From Candidatus Fermentibacteraceae bacterium (GTDB taxonomy: Bacteria > Fermentibacterota > Fermentibacteria > Fermentibacterales > JCC-6), in assembly GCA_030596465.1 (NCBI GenBank), contig JAUVJW010000147.1, forward strand, positions 1-5,450: DNA of 5,450 nt. The letters are read 5' to 3'. Both the position numbers and the translations under genes were made by a program. Below are positions 4,596-5,450 of the stretch, in pieces. The notes under the pieces are model-generated. The model saw only the letters and a program-made list of their open reading frames with translations, was not told the DNA's origin and did no database searches. Within the stretch, counting starts at the first letter, position 1; every line of letters starts with the position of its first letter.

Positions 4596-5450
4596 AAGGT
4601 TGAAGCTCCATAACATACACACGGGGATAAGAGTAAGGGCACATTGTCCAGGCAAGAAACCCGCAGTCGGTAATCCCGAAAGCCATCATTTCATCTCCGG
4701 GGAGGCCTTCGCAGATACAGGTAAAAGCAAGCTCACCATCCATGCTGTAAACATCAAAAGATGGATTGAAGCAGGAACCGTGGCAAACCCACAGATATCC
4801 CTCTGAATCCTGCACCTGAAGATCAGTTATTCCGGGTTCATAAGCGGACGGTTCCCAGTCCCCCATGTCTCCATCTCTCAATTTTCTCCAGATTTGTTCC
4901 TGCTCAACCTCATCAGCATCGCGCAACGCTTTTTCATGAGGGGTGTATAGTGTATCAAGTAATACTCCATCCATGGAGAATACCAGCACATCGTAATCCT
5001 GGGCATCCGGTGCTACAAAGACAAGGCCTGAACTACTTGCCGCAATAGAGTTCTCAAGTTGAACAAACAAGTTGTATATACTTTCCAGAACATCAACTTC
5101 AAGATATCTTGAAAACAGAACTCGTTCTTTCCTTCCAGTGATTGTATTCCACACACATATTTCGTAGCCAATACTGATAGAATCACCTTCTCGATCAATG
5201 CCTCCCACAAATCCAACTGCTGTTGAATCATTGATGAAACATGGTTCCTGAAGTGCAGTCATCCCATCAAATGTCACTGATGACAAGGGCACAGCAAGCT
5301 GATCAAAGAATACACACCTGGGCGGCATATTGAATTCAAACACCGCGAACATCGTATCGACAACGGCAATGTACTCAGCACATCGGTACTCAAGGGGGCC
5401 ATCCCCGCTGGGGCTTTCGGTAACAAGATGATTACAGTCTGCATCGAAAA
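4591..5450 (-). CDS. Beta-propeller-like protein, 5' end outside the window
   Basis: The frame is open from the right window edge to TAA at 4593-4591, showing about 285 residues. An ATG at 5352 is internal, since the codons before it (ending EYIAVVDT) read on smoothly as protein. The C-terminal half has repeats typical of propeller blades: 'GLVFVAPD...DVLVFSMDGVLLDTL', 'ITDLQVQDSEGYLWV...FDVYSMDGELAFT' and 'AFGITDCGFLAWTMC...RVYVMEL'. This is the strand pattern 'i-x-D-x-x-G-x-l-W-V ... f-d-V-y-x-x-d-G' known from 6-bladed propellers (NHL, or the Bacteroidetes-type 6-bladed family). A charged helical insert (EKALRDADEVEQEQIWRKL) lies between blades. The visible part is rich in cysteines. Any signal peptide would lie outside the window. 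Secretion or attachment to the envelope is likely for this type but not shown. It lies upstream of the nitroreductase gene on the same strand, 60 nt apart. No function is assigned. Confidence 0.7.
   Translation of the reverse strand, partial: FDADCNHLVTESPSGDGPLEYRCAEYIAVVDTMFAVFEFNMPPRCVFFDQLAVPLSSVTFDGMTALQEPCFINDSTAVGFVGGIDREGDSISIGYEICVWNTITGRKERVLFSRYLEVDVLESIYNLFVQLENSIAASSSGLVFVAPDAQDYDVLVFSMDGVLLDTLYTPHEKALRDADEVEQEQIWRKLRDGDMGDWEPSAYEPGITDLQVQDSEGYLWVCHGSCFNPSFDVYSMDGELAFTCICEGLPGDEMMAFGITDCGFLAWTMCPYSYPRVYVMELQPL

Noticed and set aside
3853..4806. Plus-strand open frames opposite the nitroreductase and propeller genes
   Set aside because: They are antisense shadows without recognisable motifs or start signals.
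1..5450. CRISPR array, tRNA/rRNA genes, complete insertion sequence, toxin-antitoxin pair
   Set aside because: I looked for regular spaced repeats, tRNA-like cloverleaf ends, transposase motifs and small overlapping gene pairs and saw none that hold up.

Overview
The window looks like a chromosomal segment from an uncultured-type, diderm (Gram-negative-like) bacterium with moderate G+C (judged by eye, not counted). A small signal-peptide/beta-barrel protein points to an outer membrane. The mix of a divergent EF-G-type factor, a propeller-like protein and a remnant of a dispersed AAA-type ATPase would suit an FCB-group or related candidate phylum. That placement is inference; no marker here fixes the taxon.

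Layout. (1) 1-591, plus strand: the 3' part of a V4R-domain (4-vinyl reductase type) protein whose start lies left of the window. (2) 592-650: a short convergent intergenic gap with a perfect 15-bp palindrome and a weak hairpin. (3) 651-2705, minus strand: a complete translation elongation factor G-family GTPase (684 aa). It has its own promoter and ribosome-binding site and no ribosomal-protein or EF-Tu neighbours inside the window. (4) About 2777-3095: a non-coding, repeat-rich stretch with a long imperfect hairpin (2960-3019) and a cluster of GTTACG/CGTAAC repeats (3044-3088). (5) 3096-3236, plus strand: the first ~47 codons of an ATPase gene that still has its ribosome-binding site and start codon but stops being recognisable right after the Walker A motif. 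It is a gene remnant. (6) 3287-5450, minus strand: a probable co-directional transcription unit reading right to left. It holds a beta-propeller-like protein (5' end outside the window), an NfsA/FRP-like flavin nitroreductase, and a 150-aa predicted outer-membrane beta-barrel starting 14 nt after the nitroreductase stop.

How the parts relate. The EF-G-like protein is a ribosome-associated GTPase acting alone here. The nitroreductase and barrel are almost certainly co-transcribed, but the sequence does not show a shared pathway. I see no clear evidence of a complete new defence or mobile system. The most unusual part is the scar at 2844-3286, where a truncated ATPase gene sits behind a structured leader between two intact minus-strand genes.
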